DNA of 64,000 nucleotides, from contig PNNB01000008.1 in NCBI GenBank assembly GCA_013823985.1, forward strand, positions 44,927-108,926, given 5' to 3'. Position 1 is the first letter of the stretch; the number at the start of each line of letters is the position of its first letter. Below are positions 43,686 to 52,152 of the stretch, one piece after another. A program made the translations under genes and the position numbers. The DNA is from Sphingopyxis sp. (GTDB lineage: Bacteria; Pseudomonadota; Alphaproteobacteria; Sphingomonadales; Sphingomonadaceae). Under the pieces are notes generated by a model. The model saw only the letters and a list, made by a program, of their open reading frames with translations. It had not been told where the DNA came from and did not search any database.

Positions 43686-44774
43686 ATGGATACGTTTTTC
43701 AACGTCTGGCATTATGACGGGCGGAGCGCGGTACGCCGGAAGGTGGAAATCCAGACCATCGGTCGCCAGTTCTTCCTGCTGGAAAATGAGCGGCGGCATG
43801 GTCCATTTTCATTTTCCGATGTCGAATATGTCACCCGCAAAGAGAATGTCGATGTGTACGGTCTGGCCGATGTCGATGGCTGGCGGCTGATGCTGTCCGG
43901 CCCGGTGCCTGCCGAATTGGCGGAGCTTCTGCCGGCGTATCGTAAATATGGCGGATGGGTTGACCGGCTCGGCCTTGGCAAGGCGACCATTGCCTTCACG
44001 CTCGCCAGCGCGGCGGCGATCGCGGTCGTCCTGCTCAGTCCGCAATGGTTGGCACCGCTCATTCCGTCCAGCGTGGACAAAAAACTGGGCGACGCGCTTG
44101 TCGGTGATTTCGGCGGGCGCTTCTGCAGCACCCCGGCCGGAGACGCGGCCCTGCAAAAGCTCGTCAACTCGCTCGATTCCAAACCGCAAGATTTGCAGGT
44201 CGAAGTCGCCAAGATCGACATGATCAATGCCGTCGCCCTGCCCGGTGGCAAGGTCATATTGTTTGACGGTCTGGTGAAACAGGCCCGGTCACCCGATGAA
44301 GTGGCAGGTGTCCTTGCGCATGAAATCGGGCATGTCCGGGAAAAGCATGTGATGCAGGCGTTGTTGCGGCAAATGGGCCTTGCGGTTGTTCTTGGCGGCG
44401 TGGACGGGAACAGCGGTGCGCTTGTGAACAATATGCTGGCGATGAGCTACAGCCGTGAATCCGAAGCCGAAGCGGACGCCCATTCCATGAAGGCGCTTGG
44501 CAACGCCAATATCTCCCCTGTGGGTACGGCATCCTTCTTCGACCGACTGTCCGAGCTTGATGGCAGCGCCCGCAATCGGGACGAGGGGCAGGGGATCGCG
44601 GGCTATATGTCGAGCCATCCCTTGTCGCGCGAACGGAAGAAGGCGTTCGAAAAAAGCATCGTGAAGGGCAAGAATTACAAGCCCGCGCTGACGTCGGCCG
44701 AATGGACCGAGTTGAAGACGATGTGCACCCAAGACCGCAAGGCCAAATCGGGCTTCGGCTTTGATTTTGAATGA
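43686..44774 (+). CDS. M48 family zinc metalloprotease
   Basis: Predicted 362 aa protein. A short cytoplasmic part is followed by one membrane helix (TIAFTLASAAAIAVVLL, about residues 100-117) and a M48 domain with the zinc motif HEIGH in VLAHEIGHVREKH and the downstream Glu in SRESEAEADAHS. HPLSRERKKAF near the end is typical of the BepA/YcaL group. It is probably an envelope quality-control protease; the target is unknown. It is coupled to the preceding DUF898 gene. Confidence 0.93.
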   Translation: MDTFFNVWHYDGRSAVRRKVEIQTIGRQFFLLENERRHGPFSFSDVEYVTRKENVDVYGLADVDGWRLMLSGPVPAELAELLPAYRKYGGWVDRLGLGKATIAFTLASAAAIAVVLLSPQWLAPLIPSSVDKKLGDALVGDFGGRFCSTPAGDAALQKLVNSLDSKPQDLQVEVAKIDMINAVALPGGKVILFDGLVKQARSPDEVAGVLAHEIGHVREKHVMQALLRQMGLAVVLGGVDGNSGALVNNMLAMSYSRESEAEADAHSMKALGNANISPVGTASFFDRLSELDGSARNRDEGQGIAGYMSSHPLSRERKKAFEKSIVKGKNYKPALTSAEWTELKTMCTQDRKAKSGFGFDFE

Positions 44775-44812
44775 CGCTGCGCTATGGCGCGCAAAAGGAG
44801 ACTGACCCGACC

Positions 44813-45067
44813 ATGTTTCGCCGCCTGTTTATTGATCATCCCAAAAGCGTAGATGAAAATTATCTGGAGCATTTCGGCGTCGCCAGCCGATTTGGGTTCG
44901 CGATGATCTGGGGCGGGTTGAAGGCATTGGTCCATGCGGTCATTCCGGGCATGTGCATCACTTCGGGCAGCGACACCGTGAAGCGGTTGAACACCATCAT
45001 GGTCGAACAACGCCGCGCCAAGGGGCAGGATGTTGCGCAAACCTTGACCGTTGATTGGGTGATTTGA
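44813..45067 (+). CDS. DUF6356 family protein
   Basis: Predicted 84 aa protein beginning MFRRLFIDHPKSVDENYLEH, which is characteristic of the small DUF6356 family common in alphaproteobacteria. A hydrophobic stretch (FGFAMIWGGLKALVHAVIPG) may be membrane-associated. AGGAG lies 12 bases upstream. An ATG at 44771 in the same frame overlaps the M48 stop and would add 14 residues. Function unknown. Confidence 0.85.
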   Translation: MFRRLFIDHPKSVDENYLEHFGVASRFGFAMIWGGLKALVHAVIPGMCITSGSDTVKRLNTIMVEQRRAKGQDVAQTLTVDWVI

Positions 45068-45804
45068 CACTGGTCGAACCGCCTGCCCAGTTTCTGAAAC
45101 GTCCCGACGGCACCCGTCTTGCCTATCGCCATCTGCAAGGCGAAGGCGCTATACTCGTTTTTCTACCCGGCTACATGTCCGATATGCAGGGGGGTAAAGC
45201 GCAAGCGCTCGCCGCATGGGCGGAAGCACAGAACCGCCCCATGTTGCGACTGGACTATTCCGGTTGCGGGGAAAGCGACGGGGAATTTGAATCGGGAACC
45301 CTTGATGTCTGGCGCGACGATGTGTGCGCGGTAATTGCCGCGGTCGTGACCGGACCTGTCATATTGATAGGCTCGTCCATGGGTGGATGGCTGATGCTTC
45401 TGGTGGCGCAGGCCCTTGGCGACCAGGTGAAGGCACTGGTCGGTATTGCGGCGGCTCCCGATTTTACCGATTGGGATTTTGACGCCGCCGATAAAGCTAT
45501 CTTGCAGGACAAGGGCCGGATCGAACGGCCAAGCGATTATGGCTATGACGCCATGGTCATCACCCATGATTTCTGGAAATCGGGGCAGGATAATCGGCAA
45601 TTGACCGGCCCTATCGCACTCGACTGCCCCGTTCGGCTTATCCATGGGCAACAGGACCCCGACGTTCCGTGGGAGATTTCGCTGAAACTCGCCGCCGCTT
45701 TTTGTTCAGCCGATGTGCAGACGCTTTTGGTAAAGGACGGGGACCACCGGCTTTCGCGCGATCAGGACATCGCGTTGCTGATTGATGTGGTGGCGAAACT
45801 CTGA
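45055..45804 (+). CDS. Alpha/beta hydrolase
   Basis: Predicted 249 aa cytosolic hydrolase. The oxyanion region is FLPGYMSDMQGGKAQALAAW, the nucleophile elbow is IGSSMGGWLML (Ser nucleophile), the acid lies in LIHGQQDPDVPW and the His in VKDGDHRLSR, a complete triad. It resembles the ABHD10-like group of acyl-thioesterases. The start, TTG 45055, overlaps the previous gene by 13 bases; TTG 45064 is an alternative. Confidence 0.9.
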   Translation: MGDLTLVEPPAQFLKRPDGTRLAYRHLQGEGAILVFLPGYMSDMQGGKAQALAAWAEAQNRPMLRLDYSGCGESDGEFESGTLDVWRDDVCAVIAAVVTGPVILIGSSMGGWLMLLVAQALGDQVKALVGIAAAPDFTDWDFDAADKAILQDKGRIERPSDYGYDAMVITHDFWKSGQDNRQLTGPIALDCPVRLIHGQQDPDVPWEISLKLAAAFCSADVQTLLVKDGDHRLSRDQDIALLIDVVAKL

Positions 45805-45813
45805 CGCGGATCT

Positions 45814-46623
45814 GTGCCGCGTCGGCATCTTGGATTATCTATGCTTCTGCTTCCCTTTTTCCTTTTGCAAACCGCCACACCAACTTCGGCCCAACCGCTT
45901 CCGACGCTTGACGAGGTGCAGTTTAGCGAGTGCCTCAAACAGGCCGTGACCGATGCACCCTCTGCCGTGACACAGGCGAGCGACTGGGCCCAAAAGGGCG
46001 GTGGCTTTCTGGCGCGTGCCTGCCATGGCTATGCGCTGGCGACCGATTTCAAATTTGATCTGGCGGTCCCGCTTCTGACCGAGGCGGCCCGGGGTGCCGA
46101 AGCCAAGAAGGACGACCGCGCCGCCCGCTTCTGGGCGCAGGCAGGCAACGCGGCGATTGCCGTGGGCGACATGGACGTCGCGCTGGAATCGCTGAACAAG
46201 GCTTTGGCGGCGACGACGCTGGCCCCGGCGGAGAGGGCGGATACCGAAGTTGACCGGGCCCGCGCGCTTGTTGCTTCAGGCCGCAATGGCGAGGCGGAAT
46301 CCGCGCTGACGACAGCGCGCGGCCTGGCCCCGGAAAATGCGACCGCATGGCTCCTTTCGGCAACCTTGGCGCGGCGGGAAAACAAGCTGCCCGACGCTTT
46401 GGCGTTTATCAAGACAGCTGCCGCATTAGGGCCGCGTGACCCAGCGGTTGCGCTTGAGGCGGGCAATATCGCAATTGCCGCGGGCGACGACACCAACGCG
46501 CGCAAGCAATGGGAGCAGGTTCTGGCCATCGCCCCCAACAGCCGCCAAGCCGCAAGTGCAAAGGCCCAGTTGGCGGCGCTGGGGCCTGCCCCGACACCGC
46601 CTGTGGAAGGTCAGTCGAGATAA
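45814..46623 (+). CDS. Exported TPR protein
   Basis: Predicted 269 aa periplasmic protein. The signal peptide (LSMLLLPFFLLQTATPTSA) is followed by helical TPR-like repeats (AARFWAQAGNAAIAVGDMDV, ALARRENKLPDALAFIKTAA and ALEAGNIAIAAGDDTNARKQ). It starts at GTG 45814 or possibly ATG 45841. TPR proteins behind pal in other bacteria include CpoB, but the domain order and distance here do not prove that. Its end overlaps the convergent SIMPL gene. Confidence 0.82.
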   Translation: MPRRHLGLSMLLLPFFLLQTATPTSAQPLPTLDEVQFSECLKQAVTDAPSAVTQASDWAQKGGGFLARACHGYALATDFKFDLAVPLLTEAARGAEAKKDDRAARFWAQAGNAAIAVGDMDVALESLNKALAATTLAPAERADTEVDRARALVASGRNGEAESALTTARGLAPENATAWLLSATLARRENKLPDALAFIKTAAALGPRDPAVALEAGNIAIAAGDDTNARKQWEQVLAIAPNSRQAASAKAQLAALGPAPTPPVEGQSR

Positions 46624-47369
46624 TATTCGACGGTCGTGACGACCCGGACCTTTTTATAAGGTGAATCCGAAACGCCCCAGCCACCGGCGCTATCGCCATC
46701 GCGGGCGGTGACTTCGAAATAGCCCTGAGTGGCCGATTTGATGTTGCCGACGCCGGTGCCGCTGTCCTTGGCGAACTGCTCGGCAGATTTGCGGGCGTCT
46801 TTGGTCGCCTGTGCAATCATTTCCGGCTTGATGTCATTCAGCTTGGTGAAGGTGTAGGCCATGCCGGATCCCTCCTCCAGCTCGACACCGCTTTTGACCA
46901 GATCGAACTGCCGCTTCACCGCGGCTTCGGCCTTTTTGATGTCGGTGGTGCGCAGCGAGAGGCGCTGCTTCACCGTATAGGTGGGGATGCCGTTTTCATT
47001 ATATTGGGAGACATTGGCGCCGGTCGGTTGCAGGGCGTCTGCATCAAAGCCAAGGCTGTTGAAAAAGCTCCGGATTGCCTTTGTGTCGCCGTCGACCTTT
47101 GCCTGCGCCGATTGCAGATCGCCCGCCTTTGCCGAATAGGCGATCGTCCATGTGGCAAGGTCTGCGGTCACATCGCGCTCCGCCAGCCCGCGGACGGTTA
47201 CTGCGCGGTCGGATTGCTTCATGCGCACCAGCCCGTCGCCCATCAGATAGCCGCCCGCCACCAGACCCGTCGCCAAAAGCGCCGTGCCCGCGAGCCATGC
47301 CTTGCCCTGATTGGCGGTCAGCCTGCCCAGCCAACCCGATCCTGTTTTATCGCCACCGTCATCACCCAT
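46611..47369 (-). CDS. SIMPL domain protein
   Basis: Predicted 252 aa protein with one N-terminal membrane helix (WLAGTALLATGLVAGGYLMG) and a SIMPL domain, the fold of BP26 and E. coli YggE. Marks are RAVTVRGLAERDVTADLATW, TVKQRLSLRTTDIKKAEAAV and ATKDARKSAEQFAKDSGTGV. These proteins form periplasmic ring assemblies and are linked to oxidative stress; function here by family. Convergent overlap of 13 bases with the TPR gene. Confidence 0.92.
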   Translation of the reverse strand: MGDDGGDKTGSGWLGRLTANQGKAWLAGTALLATGLVAGGYLMGDGLVRMKQSDRAVTVRGLAERDVTADLATWTIAYSAKAGDLQSAQAKVDGDTKAIRSFFNSLGFDADALQPTGANVSQYNENGIPTYTVKQRLSLRTTDIKKAEAAVKRQFDLVKSGVELEEGSGMAYTFTKLNDIKPEMIAQATKDARKSAEQFAKDSGTGVGNIKSATQGYFEVTARDGDSAGGWGVSDSPYKKVRVVTTVEYYLD

Positions 47370-47516
47370 GATCTGATCCTAGAAAATTCTGCCCCGCAGC
47401 CCTGTGCGCCCCTTGCGCCGGATGCTGTCAGGGTCCATTTGTTGCCTCGACCCTTGGCACGGTCTGCTACAGCAGCGGCGATGAACCGTGCCTTAATAGA
47501 GATGAATGGAGTTATT

Positions 47517-47957
47517 ATGGCGACGAAATATCTGCACACGATGATCCGCGTGACCGACCCCGACGCAACTGTCGCCTTTTTCAAACTGATCGGGCTGGAG
47601 GAAGTGCGGCGCTTCGACAGCGAAGCGGGGCGCTTCACGCTGATCTTCCTCGCCGCGCCGGGTCAGGACGGGATTGCGGAAGTCGAGCTGACCTATAACT
47701 GGCCACCTGCCGATGGCAGCCCGGGCGAAGACTATGGCGGCGGGCGGAATTTCGGGCATCTGGCCTATCGCGTCGACGACATTTACGCGACCTGCCAGCG
47801 GTTGATGGACGCCGGCGTCACCATCAACCGCCCCCCGCGCGACGGCCATATGGCCTTTGTCCGCACGCCCGACGGCATCTCGATCGAGCTTCTGCAGGAA
47901 GGCCATTTGGCGCCTGCGGAGCCTTGGGTCAGCATGCCTAATGTCGGGAGCTGGTAA
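47517..47957 (+). CDS. gloA: Lactoylglutathione lyase (glyoxalase I)
   Basis: Predicted 146 aa metal-dependent enzyme converting the hemithioacetal of methylglyoxal and glutathione to lactoylglutathione. It has YLHTMIRVTDPDATVAFFKL with the first His ligand, VELTYNW with a Glu ligand, NFGHLAYRVDDIYATCQRLM with the second His and DGISIELLQEG with the last Glu. GGAG precedes ATG 47517 by five bases. Coupled to gloB by a TAATG overlap. Confidence 0.94.
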   Translation: MATKYLHTMIRVTDPDATVAFFKLIGLEEVRRFDSEAGRFTLIFLAAPGQDGIAEVELTYNWPPADGSPGEDYGGGRNFGHLAYRVDDIYATCQRLMDAGVTINRPPRDGHMAFVRTPDGISIELLQEGHLAPAEPWVSMPNVGSW

Positions 47958-48682
47958 TGGCGCTCGCGATTGTCCGCATTCCGGTGCTGTCCGACAATTA
48001 TGTCTGGCTGGTCCACGAACCGGTCAGCGGCGAGACGATGGTGGTCGACCCCGCCGTCGCGCCCCCGGTGCTGGACAAGGCGGAAGAGCTTGGCTGGAAG
48101 ATCACGCAGATCTGGAACACCCACTGGCATCCCGACCACACCGGCGGCAATGCCGAGATAAAGCAGGCCACCGGCTGCACGATCACGGGGCCCGCCGCCG
48201 AAGCAGGGCGCATCCCGACATTGAATGTGCAGGTGAAGGGCGGCGATGTTGTGCGGCTGGGCGAGGTGACGGCTGATGTCCTCGACGTCCCGGCGCATAC
48301 GGCGGGCCATATCGCTTTTCACTTCGCCGAGGACAAGGCCGCCTTTGTCGGCGACACGCTGTTCGCGATGGGCTGCGGGCGGTTGTTCGAGGGCACGGCA
48401 GAGCAGATGTTCGGCAATATGCGCGCGCTGGAAGCGCTGGGGGACGAGACCGCCATCTATTGCGCCCATGAATATACCTTGAGCAACGGCCGCTTCGCCC
48501 TCACCGTGGAGCCGGACAATAGCGCTTTGGTGCAGCGGATGGCAGAGGTTGTCGCCCTGCGCGATCGGGGGGAGCCGACCGTGCCGACCACCATCGCGCT
48601 CGAAAAGGCGACCAATCCCTTCATGCGCGCCGCATCCGTGGCCGAACTCGCCGCGCGGCGTGCGGCAAAGGACGCCGCTTAG
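47957..48682 (+). CDS. gloB: Hydroxyacylglutathione hydrolase (glyoxalase II)
   Basis: Metallo-beta-lactamase-fold enzyme of 241 aa that hydrolyses lactoylglutathione. The binuclear metal motif is NTHWHPDHTGGN, followed by the His in VPAHTAGHIAFHF, the bridging Asp in FVGDTLFAMGCGRLFEG and the His in IYCAHEYTLSN. Together with gloA it completes methylglyoxal detoxification. Confidence 0.95.
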   Translation: MALAIVRIPVLSDNYVWLVHEPVSGETMVVDPAVAPPVLDKAEELGWKITQIWNTHWHPDHTGGNAEIKQATGCTITGPAAEAGRIPTLNVQVKGGDVVRLGEVTADVLDVPAHTAGHIAFHFAEDKAAFVGDTLFAMGCGRLFEGTAEQMFGNMRALEALGDETAIYCAHEYTLSNGRFALTVEPDNSALVQRMAEVVALRDRGEPTVPTTIALEKATNPFMRAASVAELAARRAAKDAA

Positions 48683-48714
48683 ATTTGCTCCGCCCTGCCG
48701 CAATGTCCTACTCC

Positions 48715-48788
48715 GTCACCCTGAATTTATTTCAGGGTCTTAGTTTTCAACGCCCAATAATAAGACCCTGAAACAAGTTCAGGGTGAC
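48715..48788. repeat. REP-like pair of inverted palindromes
   Basis: Two 28-base arms, 48715-48742 and 48761-48788, are inverted copies of each other with two mismatches. Each arm is itself a palindrome (ACCCTGAA / TTCAGGGT). The pair sits between the convergent gloB and dnaE2 genes and can fold as one long hairpin, so it may also end transcription both ways. From memory, similar CCTGAA...TTCAGG elements are frequent in sphingomonad genomes. Confidence 0.85.
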
Positions 48789-48843
48789 GGTGGGTGAAAG
48801 AGACAGATCAAAAGCAATTGTCATTGTAATCTACAGTCCCGGC

Positions 48844-51800
48844 CTAATGAAAATCCCGCGATCTCGGCAGAATGCGGACATCGCGCGGGTGGCCGTGGCG
48901 GGGTGCAACGGGGCGGGTGAATTCATCCGACCGGCTGAGCGGAACGGTCGGGTCATGGTCTTCGGATAGCCGATCCAGCTCATGCGTCCGGTCCGTGATG
49001 GTCGTCGCCATCAGGTGCACGACCCCCTCCTTGCTGCGCTGCACTTCCCCTTCGATCACCATCAGGCGCGCGCCCATGACAGCACGCCTTTGCCGCTCGA
49101 ACAGGCGCGCCCATAAAAGGGCATTGATGACGCCGGTCTCATCCTCGATGGTGATGAAAATCGCGTTGCCCTTCCCGGGGCGCTGCCGCGTCAGGACAAC
49201 CCCTGCGGTCTTCACCCGGGAACCGTGCCGCGCCTTGTCGGTCTCGGCACAGCTCAATATCCCCTCGCGCGCAAATACCGAACGCAGAAACTGCATCGGA
49301 TGCCCTCTCAGCGACAGCCGCGTCATCTGGTAATCGGCGGCCACATGCTCGCGCATCGGCATGGCGGGCAGACGGGCATCCATCTCCTCGGCCAGTTCGC
49401 GCGCATCGGCTGCGGCAAATAGCGGAAGCTGGTCCGATGGCGTCCGCCGCGCCTCCCATCCGGCGGCGCGCCGGTCGAGCCCCAGGGACCGCAGCGCATC
49501 GGCATCGGCCAAAAGATGCAGGCCGCGCGACGGCAGGGACGCCTTGTGCGCGAGTTCCTCCATCGAGGCAAAGGGCCGTGCGGCAACAACCGCCCTGGCC
49601 CAGTCCTGCCGGAAATGGTCGATCTGCCGGAACCCCAGCCGTAAGGCCCCCGCTTCGATGCTATTGTCCCACTGGCTGAAATTAATATCGATCGGCCGGA
49701 CCTCGACCCCGTGCGCCCGCGCATCCTGCACCAATTGCGCAGGCGCGTAAAAACCCATGGGCTGGGAATTGAGCAGGGCAGCGGTGAAAATGGCGGGGTG
49801 ATAGCACTTCAGCCAAGACGATACATAGACCAGATGGGCAAAGGCCTGCGCATGGCTTTCCGGAAAGCCATAGCTGCCAAAGCCCTCAATCTGTTTGTAG
49901 CACCGCTCGGCAAAATCACGCTCATAACCACGGCGCACCATGCCCTCGATCATCTTGTCGCGATAAGCCGGCATTGTCCCCACATTGCGGAATGTCGCCA
50001 TTGCACGGCGCAAGCCATTGGCCTCGTCCGGGGTAAAGGCAGCGGCCACCATGGCAAGTTTCATGGCCTGTTCCTGAAACAGCGGCACGCCACAGGTGCG
50101 GTGAAGAATGTCGTACAGTTCCCGCGGATCATGCGGCGGGGCAGGCGCTGGAAAATCGACCGGCTCTTCCTTGTTGCGGCGGCGCAGATAGGGGTGGACC
50201 ATATCCCCCTCGATCGGCCCGGGCCGAACAATCGCGACCTGAATGACCAGATCATAAAACTCCCGGGGCTTCAGCCGGGGGAGCATGTTGATCTGGGCAC
50301 GGCTTTCCACCTGAAAAGTGCCGATGCTGTCGCCCTTTTGCAGCATCTGGTACACCGCCGGATCTTCTGCCGGTATGCTGTCCAGCCGATAGTCGCCCAA
50401 TCCGTTTTCCCGGATGAGGTCGAGGCTTTTGCGGATACAGGTCAGCATCCCCAGCGCCAATATATCGACCTTCAACAGGTTGAGCGCGGCAATGTCGTCC
50501 TTGTCCCATTCGATGAACGTGCGATCTTCCATGGCGCCATTATGGATGGGAACGGTTTCATCCAGACGGTTTTCGGTGAGCACAAAACCACCAACATGTT
50601 GCGACAGATGGCGCGGAAAATCGAGCAACTGGCCAACCAGCGCATGCAGTTGGGCAATTTGCGGATTGGCCGGATCAAAGCCTGCCTCCACCAGCCGCTC
50701 TTCCGGCAGCTCCCGCCCGAAGCTGCCCCAAATCGTCCCCGCCAGCCGCGCCGTGACATCCTCGGTCAAGCCAAGCGCCTTGCCCACCTCGCGCACCGCG
50801 CTGCGCGGACGGTAATGGATCACGGTAGCGGCGATGGCCGCACGGTGGCGTTTATACCGCCGGTAGATATATTGCATGACCTCCTCGCGGCGCTCATGCT
50901 CGAAATCCACATCAATGTCGGGCGGCTCGTCCCGTTCTTCCGACAAAAAACGCGAGAAGAGCAGATTGTTGGCGACAGGATCGACCGAGGTAATCCCCAG
51001 CAGATAGCAGATTACCGAATTGGCAGCAGACCCTCTCCCCTGACACAAGATGGGCGGGTCTTGCGTGCGGGCAAACTGGACGATGTCATGCACGGTCAGG
51101 AAATAGGGGGCATAATTCTTCTGCCGGACGAGCTGGAATTCCTCCTTCAGTATCTTCACCAATTTGGGCGGCAGCCCGTCGGGATGACGGCGCTGCGCCT
51201 CTGTCATGACGAGATGTTCCAGCCAGCCTTGTGCATCCCAGCCTTCTGGCACGGGCTCGTGCGGATATTCGTAACCCAGTTCCGCCAGATCAAATGAAAT
51301 CTGCCGCAACAGGCGCGACGTTTCGGCAATGGCCTCGGGACAATGGGCGAAAAGATCGGCCATCTGGCTGGGCGATTTGAGGTAGCGCTCCGCATTGATG
51401 TCCAGCCGGGCCCCCGCCTGTGCCACAGGGACGCCAAGGGATATTGCGGTCAGGACATCATGCAAGGGCCGGTTCCGGGACTCGGCATAAAGGACGTCGT
51501 TGGTGGCGAGCAAGGGGACCCCCAGATGCTGGGCCAAATGGCGCGATTGTTCGAACCGGCGCCTGTCGCTGCCCTGAAGATGCATGGACACACCCAACCA
51601 GACCCGGTCGGGCGCGCATTTTTTCAGGCGCAGCACAATATTCTCGATCCCCTGCGGCGTTGGCTCCACCAAACGCAACCCCTCGCTGCCATCATGATGG
51701 TCATAGGGGACAGGCCTGCCCTGCGGTGTAATTTCCTGCGCCGTGGACACAGGCAAAAGAATGAAGAATATATCCTGCGTATGCGCGGCCAGATCGTCGA

Positions 51801-52152
51801 AATAGAGGATGCAGCCCCCCTTTTTCGACCGCATATTGCCTGTTGTCAAAAGCCGGGTCAGCCGTCCCCACCCCAGACGGCTACGGGGATAGGCGACAAT
51901 ATCCGGCGTCCCGTCGGCAAAGACCAGCCGCGCGCCGGTCACAAGCCGGAAGTCGTGGGGCAATAGCGATTGGGCGTGGGCCGTTTTGACCGCACTCCAT
52001 GCCCGCACAACACCCGCCACACTGTTGCGGTCGGCGATACCAAGCGCGCTCATCCCGAGTGCGGCGGCCTGCACCACCATCTCCGCCGGAGAGGACGCGC
52101 CGCGCAAAAAGGAATAATGGGTCGCAGCGACCAGTTCGGCATAGGCATTCAT
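48844..52152 (-). CDS. dnaE2: Error-prone DNA polymerase DnaE2
   Basis: Replicative-type C-family polymerase of 1102 aa that carries out damage-induced mutagenesis with ImuA and ImuB. The N-terminal PHP domain begins AYAELVAATHYSFLRGASSP; the palm has the catalytic Asp pair in PPDIDVDFEHERREEVMQY; IIGxGSAANSVICY-type glycine loop reads GRGSAANSVICYLLGITSVD. The OB/C-terminal part ends in HGHPRDVRILPRSRDFH. QLPLF at residues 908-912 fits a sliding-clamp motif. It overlaps imuB by four bases (ATGA). Confidence 0.96.
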   Translation of the reverse strand: MNAYAELVAATHYSFLRGASSPAEMVVQAAALGMSALGIADRNSVAGVVRAWSAVKTAHAQSLLPHDFRLVTGARLVFADGTPDIVAYPRSRLGWGRLTRLLTTGNMRSKKGGCILYFDDLAAHTQDIFFILLPVSTAQEITPQGRPVPYDHHDGSEGLRLVEPTPQGIENIVLRLKKCAPDRVWLGVSMHLQGSDRRRFEQSRHLAQHLGVPLLATNDVLYAESRNRPLHDVLTAISLGVPVAQAGARLDINAERYLKSPSQMADLFAHCPEAIAETSRLLRQISFDLAELGYEYPHEPVPEGWDAQGWLEHLVMTEAQRRHPDGLPPKLVKILKEEFQLVRQKNYAPYFLTVHDIVQFARTQDPPILCQGRGSAANSVICYLLGITSVDPVANNLLFSRFLSEERDEPPDIDVDFEHERREEVMQYIYRRYKRHRAAIAATVIHYRPRSAVREVGKALGLTEDVTARLAGTIWGSFGRELPEERLVEAGFDPANPQIAQLHALVGQLLDFPRHLSQHVGGFVLTENRLDETVPIHNGAMEDRTFIEWDKDDIAALNLLKVDILALGMLTCIRKSLDLIRENGLGDYRLDSIPAEDPAVYQMLQKGDSIGTFQVESRAQINMLPRLKPREFYDLVIQVAIVRPGPIEGDMVHPYLRRRNKEEPVDFPAPAPPHDPRELYDILHRTCGVPLFQEQAMKLAMVAAAFTPDEANGLRRAMATFRNVGTMPAYRDKMIEGMVRRGYERDFAERCYKQIEGFGSYGFPESHAQAFAHLVYVSSWLKCYHPAIFTAALLNSQPMGFYAPAQLVQDARAHGVEVRPIDINFSQWDNSIEAGALRLGFRQIDHFRQDWARAVVAARPFASMEELAHKASLPSRGLHLLADADALRSLGLDRRAAGWEARRTPSDQLPLFAAADARELAEEMDARLPAMPMREHVAADYQMTRLSLRGHPMQFLRSVFAREGILSCAETDKARHGSRVKTAGVVLTRQRPGKGNAIFITIEDETGVINALLWARLFERQRRAVMGARLMVIEGEVQRSKEGVVHLMATTITDRTHELDRLSEDHDPTVPLSRSDEFTRPVAPRHGHPRDVRILPRSRDFH

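Noticed and set aside
49711..51297. Long open frame antisense to dnaE2
   Set aside because: Shadow of the polymerase gene, without a plausible start or domain.
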